Translations under genes and position numbers: made by a program
The notes under the pieces: generated by a model
Seen by the model: the letters and a program-made list of their open reading frames with translations, nothing else
Database searches by the model: none
Told to the model about the DNA's origin: nothing
Part shown: piece after piece, positions 28,827 through 38,605 of the stretch
How positions within the stretch are numbered: position 1 is the first letter of the stretch
Layout of the letters: each line of letters starts with the position of its first letter
DNA from: Snodgrassella alvi
GTDB taxonomy: Bacteria; Pseudomonadota; Gammaproteobacteria; Burkholderiales; Neisseriaceae
Length of the DNA stretch: 64,000 bases
Assembly (NCBI RefSeq): GCF_040741455.2
Contig: NZ_CP160328.2
Location: 620,001 to 684,000 of the forward strand
Direction: 5' to 3'

Positions 28827-28855
28827 TTGTAAATCCTTCTTAACAGTATTAAGAT
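28827..28855 (+). promoter_or_regulatory. promoter of the leucine operon
   Basis: TTGTAA (28827-28832), 17 bases, TAAGAT (28850-28855), 39 bases before the leuC ATG. The short leader leaves no room for a leucine-rich leader peptide, so classical leu attenuation is not seen. Confidence 0.5.
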
Positions 28856-28893
28856 GCTTCACACATAAAACATAACAAAACAAAGCTAGTACA

Positions 28894-30300
28894 ATGAATG
28901 CACAAACCCTGTATGAAAAACTGTGGAATAGCCATATTGTCCAACAACAGGCTGATGGCACAGTTTTACTCTATATCGACCGCCATCTAGTACATGAAGT
29001 CACCAGCCCGCAAGCTTTTGAAGGACTGAAGCTGGCTCATCGGCCATTGTGGCGCGAGCAAAGTATAGTTGCTACTGCTGATCACAACACCCCTACAGAC
29101 CACTGGGACAAAGGCATCACCGATCCTATTTCCAAGCTTCAGGTCAATACACTGGATAAAAACATACACGACTTTGGTGTAGAAAAATATTATCCATTCA
29201 AAAATATCAATCAGGGTATTGTGCACGTAGTAGGCCCCGAACAAGGCGCCACTTTACCAGGTATGACAGTAGTCTGCGGAGATTCACACACGTCCACCCA
29301 TGGTGCTTTTGGTGCGCTGGCTCATGGCATCGGTACATCAGAAGTAGAACACGTCATGGCCACACAGTGTATTACTGCCAAAAAATCAAAAACCATGCTG
29401 ATTGAAATTACCGGCAGGCTAAAACCTTGTATAACCGCCAAAGATATTGCTTTATATATTATTGGCCAGATAGGTACTGCCGGAGGCACTGGTTATGCAA
29501 TTGAATTCGGCGGTGAAGCAATCCGCAATTTATCAATGGAAGGTCGAATGACCCTTTGCAACATGGCCATCGAAGCAGGAGCCCGTTCAGGCCTTGTAGC
29601 AGTTGACCAAACCACAATCGATTACATCAAAGATCGCCATTTCGCACCTAAACGTGAATTATGGGAGCAGGCTGTTAGTTACTGGAAAACACTGGTCTCA
29701 GATGCAGGAGCCAGCTTTGATAAAACTTATCATTTTAATGCGGAGGACATCGAACCACAGGTTACATGGGGAACCTCACCAGAAATGGTAATTGCAGTAA
29801 ATCAACAAGTGCCCGACCCTGACGCAGAAACGGATCCAGTAAAACGGGAGGGTATGCAGCGGGCACTGCAATATATGGGCTTAACTGCCGGTACACCAGT
29901 CAATGAAATTCCAGTTGATGTTGTATTTATTGGTTCATGCACCAACGGAAGAATTGAAGATTTACGCATTGCTGCCCAAGTAGCGAAAGGACGACATAAG
30001 GCAGATAATGTTAATCGGGTATTAATAGTACCCGGCTCAGGAAGAGTCAAACAACAAGCTGAAGCAGAAGGGCTGGATAAAATTTTTACAGCCGCAGGTT
30101 TTGAGTGGCGTGAACCAGGCTGCTCAATGTGCTTGGCTATGAATGCAGATCGATTACAGCCACATGAACGTTGTGCTTCAACTTCCAATCGTAACTTTGA
30201 GGGCCGTCAAGGCAACGGCGGTCGCACTCATCTGGTCAGCCCTGCCATGGCAGCAGCTGCAGCAGTCACTGGCCATTTTACTGATGTGCGACACATATAA
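28894..30300 (+). CDS. leuC: 3-isopropylmalate dehydratase large subunit
   Basis: LeuC with LeuD isomerises 2-isopropylmalate to 3-isopropylmalate in leucine synthesis. The 468-aa aconitase-like protein contains the substrate and Fe-S motifs [32 protein letters not shown] and the double-cysteine segment [11 protein letters not shown] that binds the 4Fe-4S cluster, then the [10 protein letters not shown] motif. All are complete. Two very short lipoprotein genes lie between it and leuD. Confidence 0.97.
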   Translation: MNAQTLYEKLWNSHIVQQQADGTVLLYIDRHLVHEVTSPQAFEGLKLAHRPLWREQSIVATADHNTPTDHWDKGITDPISKLQVNTLDKNIHDFGVEKYYPFKNINQGIVHVVGPEQGATLPGMTVVCGDSHTSTHGAFGALAHGIGTSEVEHVMATQCITAKKSKTMLIEITGRLKPCITAKDIALYIIGQIGTAGGTGYAIEFGGEAIRNLSMEGRMTLCNMAIEAGARSGLVAVDQTTIDYIKDRHFAPKRELWEQAVSYWKTLVSDAGASFDKTYHFNAEDIEPQVTWGTSPEMVIAVNQQVPDPDAETDPVKREGMQRALQYMGLTAGTPVNEIPVDVVFIGSCTNGRIEDLRIAAQVAKGRHKADNVNRVLIVPGSGRVKQQAEAEGLDKIFTAAGFEWREPGCSMCLAMNADRLQPHERCASTSNRNFEGRQGNGGRTHLVSPAMAAAAAVTGHFTDVRHI

Positions 30301-30395
30301 AGTGAATAACTTGCAGTTTTAAGCCAGCAAGTGCATGATAAGCATGTAGTTCTGATTGAATGTGTTAATTATTATCTTTGTTGAAGGAGTAAGGC

Positions 30396-30521
30396 ATGAA
30401 AAAAATGTTGTTAATTGCTGCAATGGTTATGGCTGTACTCTCTGGTTGTCACACAATTCATGGCGTAGGACAAGACGTCCGTGCTGGGGGTCAGCATCTG
30501 TCCAACGCAGCTAGTCGATAA
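30396..30521 (+). CDS. entericidin-like small lipoprotein, copy 1
   Basis: A 41-aa lipoprotein of the entericidin EcnA/EcnB family. It has a signal peptide MKKMLLIAAMVMAVLSG, a lipobox LSGC with Cys18 for lipidation, and the family core HTIHGVGQDVRAGGQHLSNA. An excellent AAGGAG is seven bases before the ATG. Entericidins of E. coli are a toxin/antidote lipoprotein pair linked to programmed lysis in stationary phase; which role this copy has cannot be told. It lies in the leuC-leuD interval, a place where entericidin genes also occur in other betaproteobacteria. Confidence 0.85.
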   Translation: MKKMLLIAAMVMAVLSGCHTIHGVGQDVRAGGQHLSNAASR

Positions 30522-30539
30522 TATTACAAGGATAAAACC

Positions 30540-30680
30540 ATGAAAAAACTGATGCTCTTAAGCGTTGCCATTGTTGGTTTTCTGGCTGGTTGTCATACAG
30601 TTTCCGGCGTTGGTCGTGATATTTCTGCCGGTGGTCAGGCAGTAAGTAATGCTTCAGACAACGTACGCTCAGAAATGTAA
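30540..30680 (+). CDS. entericidin-like small lipoprotein, copy 2
   Basis: A 46-aa paralogue of the preceding gene: signal peptide MKKLMLLSVAIVGFLAG, lipobox LAGC with Cys18, then HTVSGVGRDISAGGQAVSNA and a short charged tail NVRSEM. The core GVGxDxxAGGQ is shared with copy 1 and with EcnB. AAGGA lies about eight bases upstream. The two genes are 18 bases apart and clearly arose by duplication. They are co-directional with leuC and leuD and probably read through from the leu promoter. Confidence 0.87.
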   Translation: MKKLMLLSVAIVGFLAGCHTVSGVGRDISAGGQAVSNASDNVRSEM

Positions 30681-30685
30681 CTGCA

Positions 30686-30707
30686 TGCAAGCCCGACAGG
30701 GCTTGCA
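30686..30707 (+). terminator. hairpin between the entericidins and leuD
   Basis: A 9-bp perfect stem (TGCAAGCCC, GGGCTTGCA) with a GACA loop just after the second entericidin stop. No T run follows, so it may stabilise the upstream mRNA end or weaken transcription into leuD rather than terminate fully. Confidence 0.5.
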
Positions 30708-30748
30708 CTAAATTCAATCATTAACTACACACATACTGAATCACCCGC

Positions 30749-31390
30749 ATGAAATCTTTTACAACTCTTACGGCTCTGGTAGCACCGCTTGACCGCGCTA
30801 ATGTAGACACAGATGCCATTATTCCTAAACAATTTTTAAAATCAATCAAACGCAGTGGTTTCGGCCCAAATGCTTTTGATGAGTGGCGTTATCTTGATCA
30901 CGGTGAACCGGGTATGGACAACAGCAAACGTCCCTTGAATCCGGATTTTGTACTCAATCAGCCACGTTATCAGGGTGCACACATTCTGCTGACCCGTAAG
31001 AATTTTGGTTGTGGTTCAAGCCGCGAACACGCACCATGGGCTCTAGATGATTACGGTTTTCGTGCCATCATTGCACCATCTTTTGCAGATATTTTTTTCA
31101 ACAACTGCTATAAAAACGGTCTATTACCTATAATTTTGCCCGAAGAAGTAGTGGATCAACTTTTTCATGAAGTTACTTCTCATGAAGGCTATCAGCTCAG
31201 CATCAATCTGCCCGAACAAACCGTTACCACACCCAGCGGTCATCATTACTATTTCGATATCACCGAACACCGCAAACATTGTCTCCTCAATGGTCTGGAT
31301 GAAATCGGCCTGACCTTGCAACATGCGGATGCTATAAAAGCTTATGAAAGCAGCCACAAACAACAACAACCATGGCTGTATCAGTCCTGA
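30749..31390 (+). CDS. leuD: 3-isopropylmalate dehydratase small subunit
   Basis: LeuD is the swivel-domain subunit of isopropylmalate isomerase. The 213-aa protein has the normal start ([20 protein letters not shown]), the [16 protein letters not shown] segment, the substrate-binding [15 protein letters not shown] motif and the [17 protein letters not shown] segment. Length is normal for the proteobacterial type. leuB follows after 93 bases. Confidence 0.97.
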   Translation: MKSFTTLTALVAPLDRANVDTDAIIPKQFLKSIKRSGFGPNAFDEWRYLDHGEPGMDNSKRPLNPDFVLNQPRYQGAHILLTRKNFGCGSSREHAPWALDDYGFRAIIAPSFADIFFNNCYKNGLLPIILPEEVVDQLFHEVTSHEGYQLSINLPEQTVTTPSGHHYYFDITEHRKHCLLNGLDEIGLTLQHADAIKAYESSHKQQQPWLYQS

Positions 31391-31483
31391 CTCCATAGAA
31401 ACCTGTTTCGTTTTCATACACTAAAAATAAATTATTACTGAGTGCCAATCAGTGGCAGTCAGACAACATTCAGAAAGAATAAA

Positions 31484-32554
31484 ATGAGTAAACACCTTGC
31501 TATTCTTCCGGGGGATGGAATCGGTCCGGAAATTATTGCTCAGGCCGTCCGTGTTTTAGACAAACTGATTGCAGAAGGACTAGATGCAGATTATCAATAT
31601 GCTCCATTAGGGGGTGCTGCCTATGATGAATACGGCCATCCTTATCCAGAATTTACTCAAAAAATCTGCCGCGCTGCAGACGCAGTGTTGCTTGGTGCAG
31701 TCGGTGGTCCACAGTACGACAGCCTTGAACGCCCACTGCGTCCCGAACGCGGACTACTTGCCATCCGAAAAGATCTCAACTTATTTGGCAATCTACGTCC
31801 AGCCATACTCTATCCTGAGCTGGCCAATGCTTCTACCCTAAAACCAGAAGTAGTATCTGGTCTAAATATTTTGATTGTGCGTGAACTAACCGGCGATATC
31901 TATTTTGGCGAACCACGCGGCATTCATACCTTGCCAAATGGCGAACGCGAAGGTATTAACACCATGCGTTACAGCGAAAGTGAAATTCGCCGTATCGGTA
32001 AAATTGCCTTTGAGGCAGCACAAAAACGCAATAAAAAACTTTGTTCAGTAGATAAGGCCAATGTATTGGAAACCACCGAGTTGTGGCGTGAAATCATGGC
32101 CGATATGAGTAAAGATTACCCTGATGTCAGCCTTAGCCACATGTATGTCGACAATGCAGCCATGCAACTTGTAAAAGCGCCTAAGCAATTTGACGTTATT
32201 GTAACGGGTAACATATTTGGCGACATTCTTTCCGATCAAGCTTCTATGCTGTCCGGTTCCATAGGTATGCTCCCTTCAGCATCGCTCAACGAAACAGGTA
32301 AAGGCATGTATGAACCGTCACATGGTTCTGCACCCGATATTGCTGGCAAAAATTTGGCCAATCCGCTTGCCACCATTCTTTCACTAGCGATGCTGATGCG
32401 TTACAGCCTAAATAATGAGCAAGCCGCATTTAGAATCGAACAAGCAGTAGGCAAAGTATTGGCACAAGGGCTACGTACTGGTGACATCTATGAAGAAGGC
32501 TGCCAGCGTGTTTCATGCAGCCAAATGGGTGATGCTGTACTGGCTGCACTATAA
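31484..32554 (+). CDS. leuB: 3-isopropylmalate dehydrogenase
   Basis: LeuB oxidises and decarboxylates 3-isopropylmalate with NAD+ in leucine synthesis. The 356-aa protein begins [17 protein letters not shown], the family N terminus, so the ATG at 31484 is preferred over an in-frame codon at 31442. It has the substrate-binding arginines in [18 protein letters not shown], the family signature around [15 protein letters not shown] and the NAD-binding [15 protein letters not shown] perfect terminator ends the operon. Confidence 0.97.
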   Translation: MSKHLAILPGDGIGPEIIAQAVRVLDKLIAEGLDADYQYAPLGGAAYDEYGHPYPEFTQKICRAADAVLLGAVGGPQYDSLERPLRPERGLLAIRKDLNLFGNLRPAILYPELANASTLKPEVVSGLNILIVRELTGDIYFGEPRGIHTLPNGEREGINTMRYSESEIRRIGKIAFEAAQKRNKKLCSVDKANVLETTELWREIMADMSKDYPDVSLSHMYVDNAAMQLVKAPKQFDVIVTGNIFGDILSDQASMLSGSIGMLPSASLNETGKGMYEPSHGSAPDIAGKNLANPLATILSLAMLMRYSLNNEQAAFRIEQAVGKVLAQGLRTGDIYEEGCQRVSCSQMGDAVLAAL

Positions 32555-32590
32555 GTCAATTGCACAAGCGCTTCAAATTACGTATATTTA

Positions 32591-32630
32591 ACTTAACAGA
32601 GCATGCCAACTCTCTGTTAAGTTATTTTTT
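32591..32630 (+). terminator. terminator of the leucine operon
   Basis: An 11-bp perfect stem (ACTTAACAGAG at 32591-32601, CTCTGTTAAGT at 32612-32622) followed by a T run. Confidence 0.88.
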
Positions 32631-32663
32631 GTACAGCTGTTTTCTTTACTGAAATCGAATATC

Positions 32664-33959
32664 TTGAGCTACCGTTTAATACAACCAGCGCAACATCAAA
32701 CTACAAACCTGCCTGCCGGCAGCTTGCCCGCACATCATGTTGGCTGTCCTTGCTGTGGCTTGTCATTAACCATTCCTGCTCTAATACCTGGCGAATCTGC
32801 CGAATGTCCGCGCTGCCAGCAGCGACTGGTTCGCATAGAAACCCACCCTCTTGATACTCCGATAGCCTTTGCCATCGCCTCACTAATTATCATGACAATT
32901 GTATATACACAACTGTACATGACTATCGACATGCTTGGCATTCATGTTGACCTTACCATTCCCTATATAATGGGTACTTTAGCCCAGCAGGACTATTCAA
33001 TACTGGCAGAAGTAATGTTTTTTCTCACTTTTGGTTCACCAGTTCTGTTTCTACTGCTGTGCCTGTACGTATATACCGGACTACGTTATCAGCAAGTTCT
33101 ACCTGGTATGCTGTACGCCACAAGAACACTAGTACGCCTGCGTCATTGGATTATGATAGACGTGTTTTATATAGCCACACTGGTGTCATACATTAAAATC
33201 AGTGCCATGGCACAAATGCATTTTGGGTTGGCATTCTGGTTTATGATGGTTTTAGCTATTCTACTGATTCGCACTTCTCAAGGCGTACCTGAACATTGGA
33301 TTTTTTATCAGATACAGCGACTTACTGGAAACGATCCTACCAGACAAATCTTCAGCGACCACACCATTAATTGCAATTACTGCTTGTTTGAACAACCAGA
33401 TACCCAAAATGTCTGCGGCGTGTGTGGCTCTTATCTGAGCCGGCGCAAACCTCTCAGCCTCAGTATCAGCATGTCCTTTTTATTGGCTGCCATTATTTTC
33501 TATATACCGGCCAATTTATTACCAATGATGATCACTCGTTCTCCAGGTACCAATCTTGCCAGCACCATTCTTGATGGTATCGAATACATGTGGAGTGACG
33601 GAGATGTATTTATCGCCGTCGTTATATTCAGTGCCAGTATGGCCATTCCTGTGCTTAAAATCATTTCTATGCTGATACTGCTTTATTCAGCAGCCTATCA
33701 CCCGCTGATGTCCCCTCGCCGTTTAACCATTCTATATCGCATTACTGAATCAATTGGACGCTGGTCTATGATTGATATCTTTGTAGTAATCATACTGATG
33801 TCCGCATTCTCTACACCACTTGCCCACGTGGCGCCGGGTTCAGCTACCATATATTTCTGCGGCGTAGTAATCCTGACCATGGTCTCGGCACTTAGTTTCG
33901 ATCCACGCTTAATCTGGGATGATCAAAACAACAAGCCCAGCATCAAAACAGCGCAATAA
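32664..33959 (+). CDS. pqiA: paraquat-inducible protein A (PqiA)
   Basis: PqiA is the polytopic inner-membrane partner of the PqiB MCE protein in lipid transport across the envelope. The 431-aa protein has two PqiA halves, each starting with a four-cysteine zinc-ribbon-like motif (CPCCG...CPRC near residue 30; CNYC...CGVC near 240) and followed by about four membrane helices. It appears to start at TTG (32664): no ATG precedes the first conserved region. The stop is ten bases before pqiB, and pqiC overlaps pqiB, so the three are one operon. Confidence 0.9.
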   Translation: MSYRLIQPAQHQTTNLPAGSLPAHHVGCPCCGLSLTIPALIPGESAECPRCQQRLVRIETHPLDTPIAFAIASLIIMTIVYTQLYMTIDMLGIHVDLTIPYIMGTLAQQDYSILAEVMFFLTFGSPVLFLLLCLYVYTGLRYQQVLPGMLYATRTLVRLRHWIMIDVFYIATLVSYIKISAMAQMHFGLAFWFMMVLAILLIRTSQGVPEHWIFYQIQRLTGNDPTRQIFSDHTINCNYCLFEQPDTQNVCGVCGSYLSRRKPLSLSISMSFLLAAIIFYIPANLLPMMITRSPGTNLASTILDGIEYMWSDGDVFIAVVIFSASMAIPVLKIISMLILLYSAAYHPLMSPRRLTILYRITESIGRWSMIDIFVVIILMSAFSTPLAHVAPGSATIYFCGVVILTMVSALSFDPRLIWDDQNNKPSIKTAQ

Positions 33960-33969
33960 GGCATACATC

Positions 33970-35619
33970 ATGAGCCAAACCGAAAACGAAAACGAAAACG
34001 AAACAACGCAAACTACAGCAATTGTAAAGCATAAACCTCCATTCAATGTACTGGTATGGATTATTCCTGCCCTAGCCTTACTCACTGGCGCATGGCTACT
34101 CATACAACATCTTCGCCATACAGGACCGGAAATTACCTTATATATCAATGATGCTGATGGAATTGCAATCAACTCAACAGAAATTAAAGTATTAAATGTT
34201 ACGGTAGGCAAAGTCACATCAATCAGCATCAGTCCGGATGAAAAAGGTGTACAAATCAAAGCCAAAATGAATGCCGATGTCAAAAATATGCTGCGTAAAG
34301 ATACACAGTTTTGGATAGTCAAACCACGCATCGATCAAAGCGGCATCACCGGACTGAACACGCTGGTATCGGGTTCCTATATTGCCTTTACGCCTGGGCA
34401 CAGCAAAGAAAAAGCTGAAACGTTTACCGTAGCAGATTTACCACCTGTTAGCGCCATTTCTCAGAGCGGAATCCGTCTGCGCCTGAAGGGTCACAGTGAC
34501 AAACTGCTTACCCCCGGCAGCCCTGTTTTATATGGTGATATCAGTGCCGGCCAGATAGAAAAGGCCTATTTTGATCCCAAAGACAACAACGTTCACTACC
34601 AAATATATATCAACAGCCCTTACGACAGCCTTATTGGTGATAAAGTCAAATTTTGGCTCCAAACCGGTGTGCAGGTTACCGCATCTGGCGGCGGCGTCCA
34701 TATCGACTCAGCACCATTACCTGCTCTTTTATCCGGTGCCATCGTATTTAAAACTATGTTTGAAGGCAAAGGTACACCTGTAGGCAATAATACAGAATTT
34801 ACTCTATACAACAGCGAACGAGAACTAGACAACCTGCCTACCAAACGCGCCCAATATTACGTTGTTTTCTTCCAGCAATCCGTACGTGGCTTAAGTGTCG
34901 GGGCTCCAGTAGAGTATCAAGGCATTAATATTGGTTCCGTTGCCGACGTACCCTATTTTGCACTCAATGACAGCCATAAACTCTTTCAGCATGGCTGGGT
35001 ACCCGTCCGGCTGCGTATCGAACCCGGGCGCATGGAAATTAATGCCAGTAAACAAGATGACAAAATCTGGCAGCAGCAAATTCAGCAGGCACTTAATCAC
35101 GGTCTTTCTGCCTCGCTAGAAAAAGACAACTTAATCACTGGTAATCAATACATCAGCCTCACACAGGCTCAACCGGGGGAAACACTGCTCAAACCGCTCA
35201 CACGCTATCAGGGATACACCGTTATCGGCAGCAATCGAACCGGATTAGATATGATTCAGAATCAACTTTCTGCCTTACTGACAAAACTCAATAACCTACC
35301 GATAGAACATTCCATGAAACAGCTGGACAGCACACTAGCACAGCTAAAAACCACACTAGCCACCGCAGACAAACTGCTGGCACAGAATAAAACCCAGCAA
35401 CTACCAGCAGAGCTTACCGCTACCTTGAAAGAATTGCGCACCACTCTGCAAGGTGTTTCCAGCACATCCCCACTTTATGGTGATATTCAGCAAACCCTGA
35501 AAAGTATAGATACAACTCTTAAAGAAGCACAGCCAACCTTGAAAACCCTCAGACAGCAACCAAACGCCCTTATCTTCAACCGTCGCGGTCATGATCCTGA
35601 ACCTAAAGGAGCCAGATAA
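33970..35619 (+). CDS. pqiB: PqiB, MCE-domain lipid transport protein
   Basis: PqiB-type proteins form a periplasm-spanning tube of stacked MCE rings. The 549-aa protein has a short cytoplasmic N terminus with a tandem EN repeat, one membrane helix (about 31-49, FNVLVWIIPALALLTGAWLL), three MCE domains (from about residues 55, 175 and 305, for example GPEITLYINDADGIAINSTE and YYVVFFQQSVRGLSVGAPV) and a C-terminal coiled-coil needle (about 430-530, rich in L-x-x-L heptads). Three MCE domains are as in E. coli PqiB. The start at MSQTE is chosen because upstream codons overlap pqiA. Confidence 0.92.
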   Translation: MSQTENENENETTQTTAIVKHKPPFNVLVWIIPALALLTGAWLLIQHLRHTGPEITLYINDADGIAINSTEIKVLNVTVGKVTSISISPDEKGVQIKAKMNADVKNMLRKDTQFWIVKPRIDQSGITGLNTLVSGSYIAFTPGHSKEKAETFTVADLPPVSAISQSGIRLRLKGHSDKLLTPGSPVLYGDISAGQIEKAYFDPKDNNVHYQIYINSPYDSLIGDKVKFWLQTGVQVTASGGGVHIDSAPLPALLSGAIVFKTMFEGKGTPVGNNTEFTLYNSERELDNLPTKRAQYYVVFFQQSVRGLSVGAPVEYQGINIGSVADVPYFALNDSHKLFQHGWVPVRLRIEPGRMEINASKQDDKIWQQQIQQALNHGLSASLEKDNLITGNQYISLTQAQPGETLLKPLTRYQGYTVIGSNRTGLDMIQNQLSALLTKLNNLPIEHSMKQLDSTLAQLKTTLATADKLLAQNKTQQLPAELTATLKELRTTLQGVSSTSPLYGDIQQTLKSIDTTLKEAQPTLKTLRQQPNALIFNRRGHDPEPKGAR

Positions 35620-36152
35620 TGAAAATCATACTATCACTTGTATGCACTGCTGCTCTGACCCTCACCGCGTGTGCTGGCACACCAGTGACCTATTATCAAC
35701 TACCAGGCAGCAATTATCAGTTGCCCACCACAAGCCAGCGAATACCGGTACAGATAAAAGTTGTTCTGGCAGAACGACTCAATCAAGGTAATCTAGTGTA
35801 TCAAGATACTCCAACCACCCTTCAATTTGCGCAGACACATTTATGGGCAGACGACTTGAGCAACGAAATCAAACTGGTTCTGGCTAATGAACTAAACAAA
35901 AAAAGCGTGCGATATTGGTTTACACCAGAAAACAAAACCAAAGCCACACTCACCGTATATATCCAATCTTTTCAGGGTAGCTATGATGGCTATATAAACA
36001 TCAATGGTTACAGCAGCTGGCAAGGTGTAACTGAAAACAACAAAAATTTCAATATCCATATTCCGCAGCAAGGTAATGGCTACAGCAACATGGTTAATGC
36101 ATTAGCACAGGGACTATCTAACGTAGCACAAACCATCGCCCCTGCTGACTAA
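35619..36152 (+). CDS. pqiC: PqiC-like outer-membrane lipoprotein
   Basis: A 177-aa lipoprotein of the PqiC/ABC-transport-auxiliary family (DUF330). Signal peptide MKIILSLVCTAALTLTAC with a lipobox LTAC places the lipidated cysteine at residue 18. The mature domain starts with the YYQLPGSNYQ segment and ends with the NALAQGLSNVAQTI helix. PqiC is thought to dock the PqiB tube to the outer membrane. Its ATG overlaps the pqiB stop (TAATG). Confidence 0.9.
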   Translation: MKIILSLVCTAALTLTACAGTPVTYYQLPGSNYQLPTTSQRIPVQIKVVLAERLNQGNLVYQDTPTTLQFAQTHLWADDLSNEIKLVLANELNKKSVRYWFTPENKTKATLTVYIQSFQGSYDGYININGYSSWQGVTENNKNFNIHIPQQGNGYSNMVNALAQGLSNVAQTIAPAD

Positions 36153-36180
36153 ATTTATTTTCTCTTATCATCCGCACAAA

Positions 36181-36214
36181 TTCGGCCAGTAAAACTATTG
36201 TTTAACTGGCCGAA
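36181..36214 (+). terminator. stem-loop after pqiC
   Basis: A 10-bp perfect inverted repeat (TTCGGCCAGT, ACTGGCCGAA) with a 14-base loop, 29 bases after the pqiC stop. A T run is lacking, but position fits the end of the operon. Confidence 0.6.
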
Positions 36215-36434
36215 ATGCTTAATCGATTGTTTAAAAACATTGACTACACTAATTCATATTATCTATAACTTCAGTTAGAGCAAACCGCAGAATGTCAACC
36301 GATGGTATAACTGAAAAATTAAATTAAAAAATTCCTGCGAAAGAAAATCAGTCTATTTAAAGCATCAAACATTTTCATCGCCAGACAAAAAGAAAGATTT
36401 ATAATAAAACACTTAATTCTTTTGAAAAAAAGCC

Positions 36435-36680
36435 ATGAAACCTTTTATCGTTTCACAGATAGCCTGCTTCTTACTTTGTGCCTGTAGCATAGGAGTGCCT
36501 TCCAACGTCGCCATAGGTATAGGCGGAGGTAATCATAATTTCGGACTAGGCACTTCAATATATTTTCCTATTAAAACCAAGCCAATACCTGCAGAACCGC
36601 CTGCCATAGCAGGTACCGAAAAAAGCAGCCCTCCTACTCCCACTCCATCTGCTTCAAACAAGAAACATCCAGCAAGATAG
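36435..36680 (+). CDS. small lipoprotein of unknown function
   Basis: An 81-aa predicted lipoprotein, not recognised. It has a signal peptide MKPFIVSQIACFLLCAC with a lipobox-like LCAC (Cys17), a glycine-rich middle (NVAIGIGGGNHNFGLGTSI) and a proline/serine-rich tail that looks disordered. The middle part resembles the glycine-rich membrane-anchor regions of small outer-membrane lipoproteins. It stands alone 282 bases after pqiC and 233 before aroC. The ribosome binding site is not clear, so it is less certain than its neighbours. Confidence 0.6.
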   Translation: MKPFIVSQIACFLLCACSIGVPSNVAIGIGGGNHNFGLGTSIYFPIKTKPIPAEPPAIAGTEKSSPPTPTPSASNKKHPAR

Positions 36681-36913
36681 CCTGTTTGGCTCTACTGGCA
36701 TTGAACTTAACAATCAATAAAACATAAACAAAATACCAAAGAGATAGACACCGCAAACTCAAAAACACTTCCAAATCATGTAAATTCATAACAACATCAA
36801 TACCTATACCACAAAAACAAAATAGCTTTTAGACAAATTATGCCTAAACCGTATAAACCGTGCTAAACTCAACAGCAACTTAAATTAATTACTCAAAAAT
36901 CAGAGTAAAACCT

Positions 36914-38014
36914 ATGGCTGGCAATACTTTCGGGCAAATTTTTACTGTTACCACCTTTGGTGAAAGCCATGGTGCCGCACTTGGTTGCGTGATAGATGGG
37001 TGTCCGCCTGGAATGAACCTAAGTGAATTTGATATTCAGCAAGATCTAGACAGACGCAAACCGGGCACTAGCCGCCATGTCACTCAGCGTCGTGAAGAAG
37101 ATACTGTCGAAATACTTTCTGGTATATTTGAGGGCAAAACCACTGGTACACCAATCGGATTATTAATCAGAAACACCGATCAGCGTAGTAAAGATTATGG
37201 CGCAATTGCCCAAAGCTTTCGCCCCGGACATGCTGACTACACTTACTGGCACAAATACGGTATTCGCGATTTTCGTGGTGGTGGGCGTAGCTCGGCTCGC
37301 GAAACTGCCGCTCGAGTCGCTGCTGGTGCCATTGCAAAAAAATGGCTACGCGAACATTATCAAACTGAAATCGTTGCCTATATTACCCAAATTGGCGAAA
37401 AAAAAATACCATTCGAAAACGAAAGTTTTATAAACAACAATCCCTTTTTCGCTGCCAATCAGAGCCAGATTGAAGAACTGGAACAATACATGGACAGCAT
37501 CCGCAAAGCCTGCGACTCTATCGGAGCTAAACTGCATGTTACTGCCCGTAATGTTCCAGTAGGTTTAGGCGAACCTGTATTTGATCGACTGGATGCCGAT
37601 ATAGCCCATGCCATGATGAGCATCAACGCTGTAAAAGGTGTTGAAATCGGAGCCGGATTTGAAAGTATTTGCCAAAAAGGCAGCGAACATGGAGACGAAC
37701 TGACACCAGAAGGCTTTCTATCCAACAATGCTGGCGGTATACTGGGCGGAATTAGCAGTGGCCAAGATATTCACATTAATCTAGCCATCAAGCCTACCAG
37801 CAGCATCGCCACACCGCGACACTCTATCGACATTCATGGTCAACCAGTTATACTCGCCACCCATGGTCGCCATGATCCGTGTGTAGGTTTACGTGCCGCG
37901 CCGATTGCTGAAGCTATGCTTGCACTGGTATTGATAGATCATGCATTACGCCATCGAGCCCAGAATGCGGATATACAGGTAAATACACCAAATATTGCCC
38001 ATCATAACCGATAG
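36914..38014 (+). CDS. aroC: chorismate synthase
   Basis: AroC converts EPSP to chorismate using reduced FMN, the last shikimate step. The 366-aa protein has the three family signatures: [18 protein letters not shown] near the N terminus, the [20 protein letters not shown] segment, and [17 protein letters not shown] near the C terminus. All are intact and the length is typical. It is followed by proQ after 113 bases. Confidence 0.97.
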   Translation: MAGNTFGQIFTVTTFGESHGAALGCVIDGCPPGMNLSEFDIQQDLDRRKPGTSRHVTQRREEDTVEILSGIFEGKTTGTPIGLLIRNTDQRSKDYGAIAQSFRPGHADYTYWHKYGIRDFRGGGRSSARETAARVAAGAIAKKWLREHYQTEIVAYITQIGEKKIPFENESFINNNPFFAANQSQIEELEQYMDSIRKACDSIGAKLHVTARNVPVGLGEPVFDRLDADIAHAMMSINAVKGVEIGAGFESICQKGSEHGDELTPEGFLSNNAGGILGGISSGQDIHINLAIKPTSSIATPRHSIDIHGQPVILATHGRHDPCVGLRAAPIAEAMLALVLIDHALRHRAQNADIQVNTPNIAHHNR

Positions 38015-38127
38015 TCCACCAATATCTAGATGTAATTTTTATAGCCATCCATACATGTAATGAACTGAATCATCAACTGATTAATTCCAATTACTAAAGT
38101 GGCCGTAAACAACAAGGAAGTAACTAT

Positions 38128-38559
38128 ATGAGTCAAGAAACCGCTTTGGGTGCAGCCCTCAAATCAGCTGTACAAACCATGAGCAAGAAAAAACAAACTG
38201 ATATGATTGCCGAACATATCTACCGTAAGTACGACGTATTCAAACATTTCAAACCATTGGCAATTGGTATTGATCAGGACTTAATCACAGCACTGCCACA
38301 ATATGATCCAGCATTGATTGCGCGTGTTCTAGCTAATCACTGTCGCCGGCCACGTTATATCAAATCTTTGGCACGCGGCGGTAAACGCTTTGACCTGAAT
38401 AACCGCTTCAAAGGTGAAGTTTCACCAGAAGAACAAGCCATTGCTAAGCAACATCCCTCGATGCAAACAGCCAAACCAGTTGCCGACAATACTTCAATCA
38501 CTGAAAAAGAAGTTTCAGAACCTGGCCAAAGTATCGATAGCGAACAAGCACAAAACTAA
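38128..38559 (+). CDS. proQ: ProQ/FinO-domain RNA chaperone
   Basis: A 143-aa single-domain ProQ protein, which binds structured small RNAs and mRNA 3' ends. The FinO/ProQ domain covers about residues 12-105, with KHFKPLAIGIDQDL, RRPRYIKSLARGGKRFDLN and a short acidic, disordered C-terminal tail instead of the E. coli linker and Tudor-like domain. This minimal form is the one known in Neisseria. AAGGAAG is well placed before the ATG. Confidence 0.93.
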   Translation: MSQETALGAALKSAVQTMSKKKQTDMIAEHIYRKYDVFKHFKPLAIGIDQDLITALPQYDPALIARVLANHCRRPRYIKSLARGGKRFDLNNRFKGEVSPEEQAIAKQHPSMQTAKPVADNTSITEKEVSEPGQSIDSEQAQN

Positions 38560-38574
38560 TACCTCATATTTAAC

Positions 38575-38599
38575 ACACGAGCTTCATGCTCGTGTTTTT
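38575..38599 (+). terminator. terminator after proQ
   Basis: An 8-bp perfect stem (ACACGAGC, GCTCGTGT) with TTCAT loop and a T run. It ends only seven bases before the tatD ATG. Confidence 0.85.
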
Positions 38600-38605
38600 C
38601 ATATC

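Noticed and set aside
28612-28893. Leucine leader peptide/attenuator before leuC
   Set aside because: The predicted promoter leaves only about 30 bases of leader and no short frame with leucine codons is seen.
33979-34001. GAAAAC tandem repeat at the start of pqiB as a phase-variation switch
   Set aside because: The unit is six bases, so changes keep the frame; three copies are few. It encodes only a short EN repeat in the cytoplasmic tail.
38414-38605. Extended tatD starting inside proQ
   Set aside because: The extra residues are an alternate frame of proQ and run through its terminator; TatD needs its HCH motif at the N terminus.
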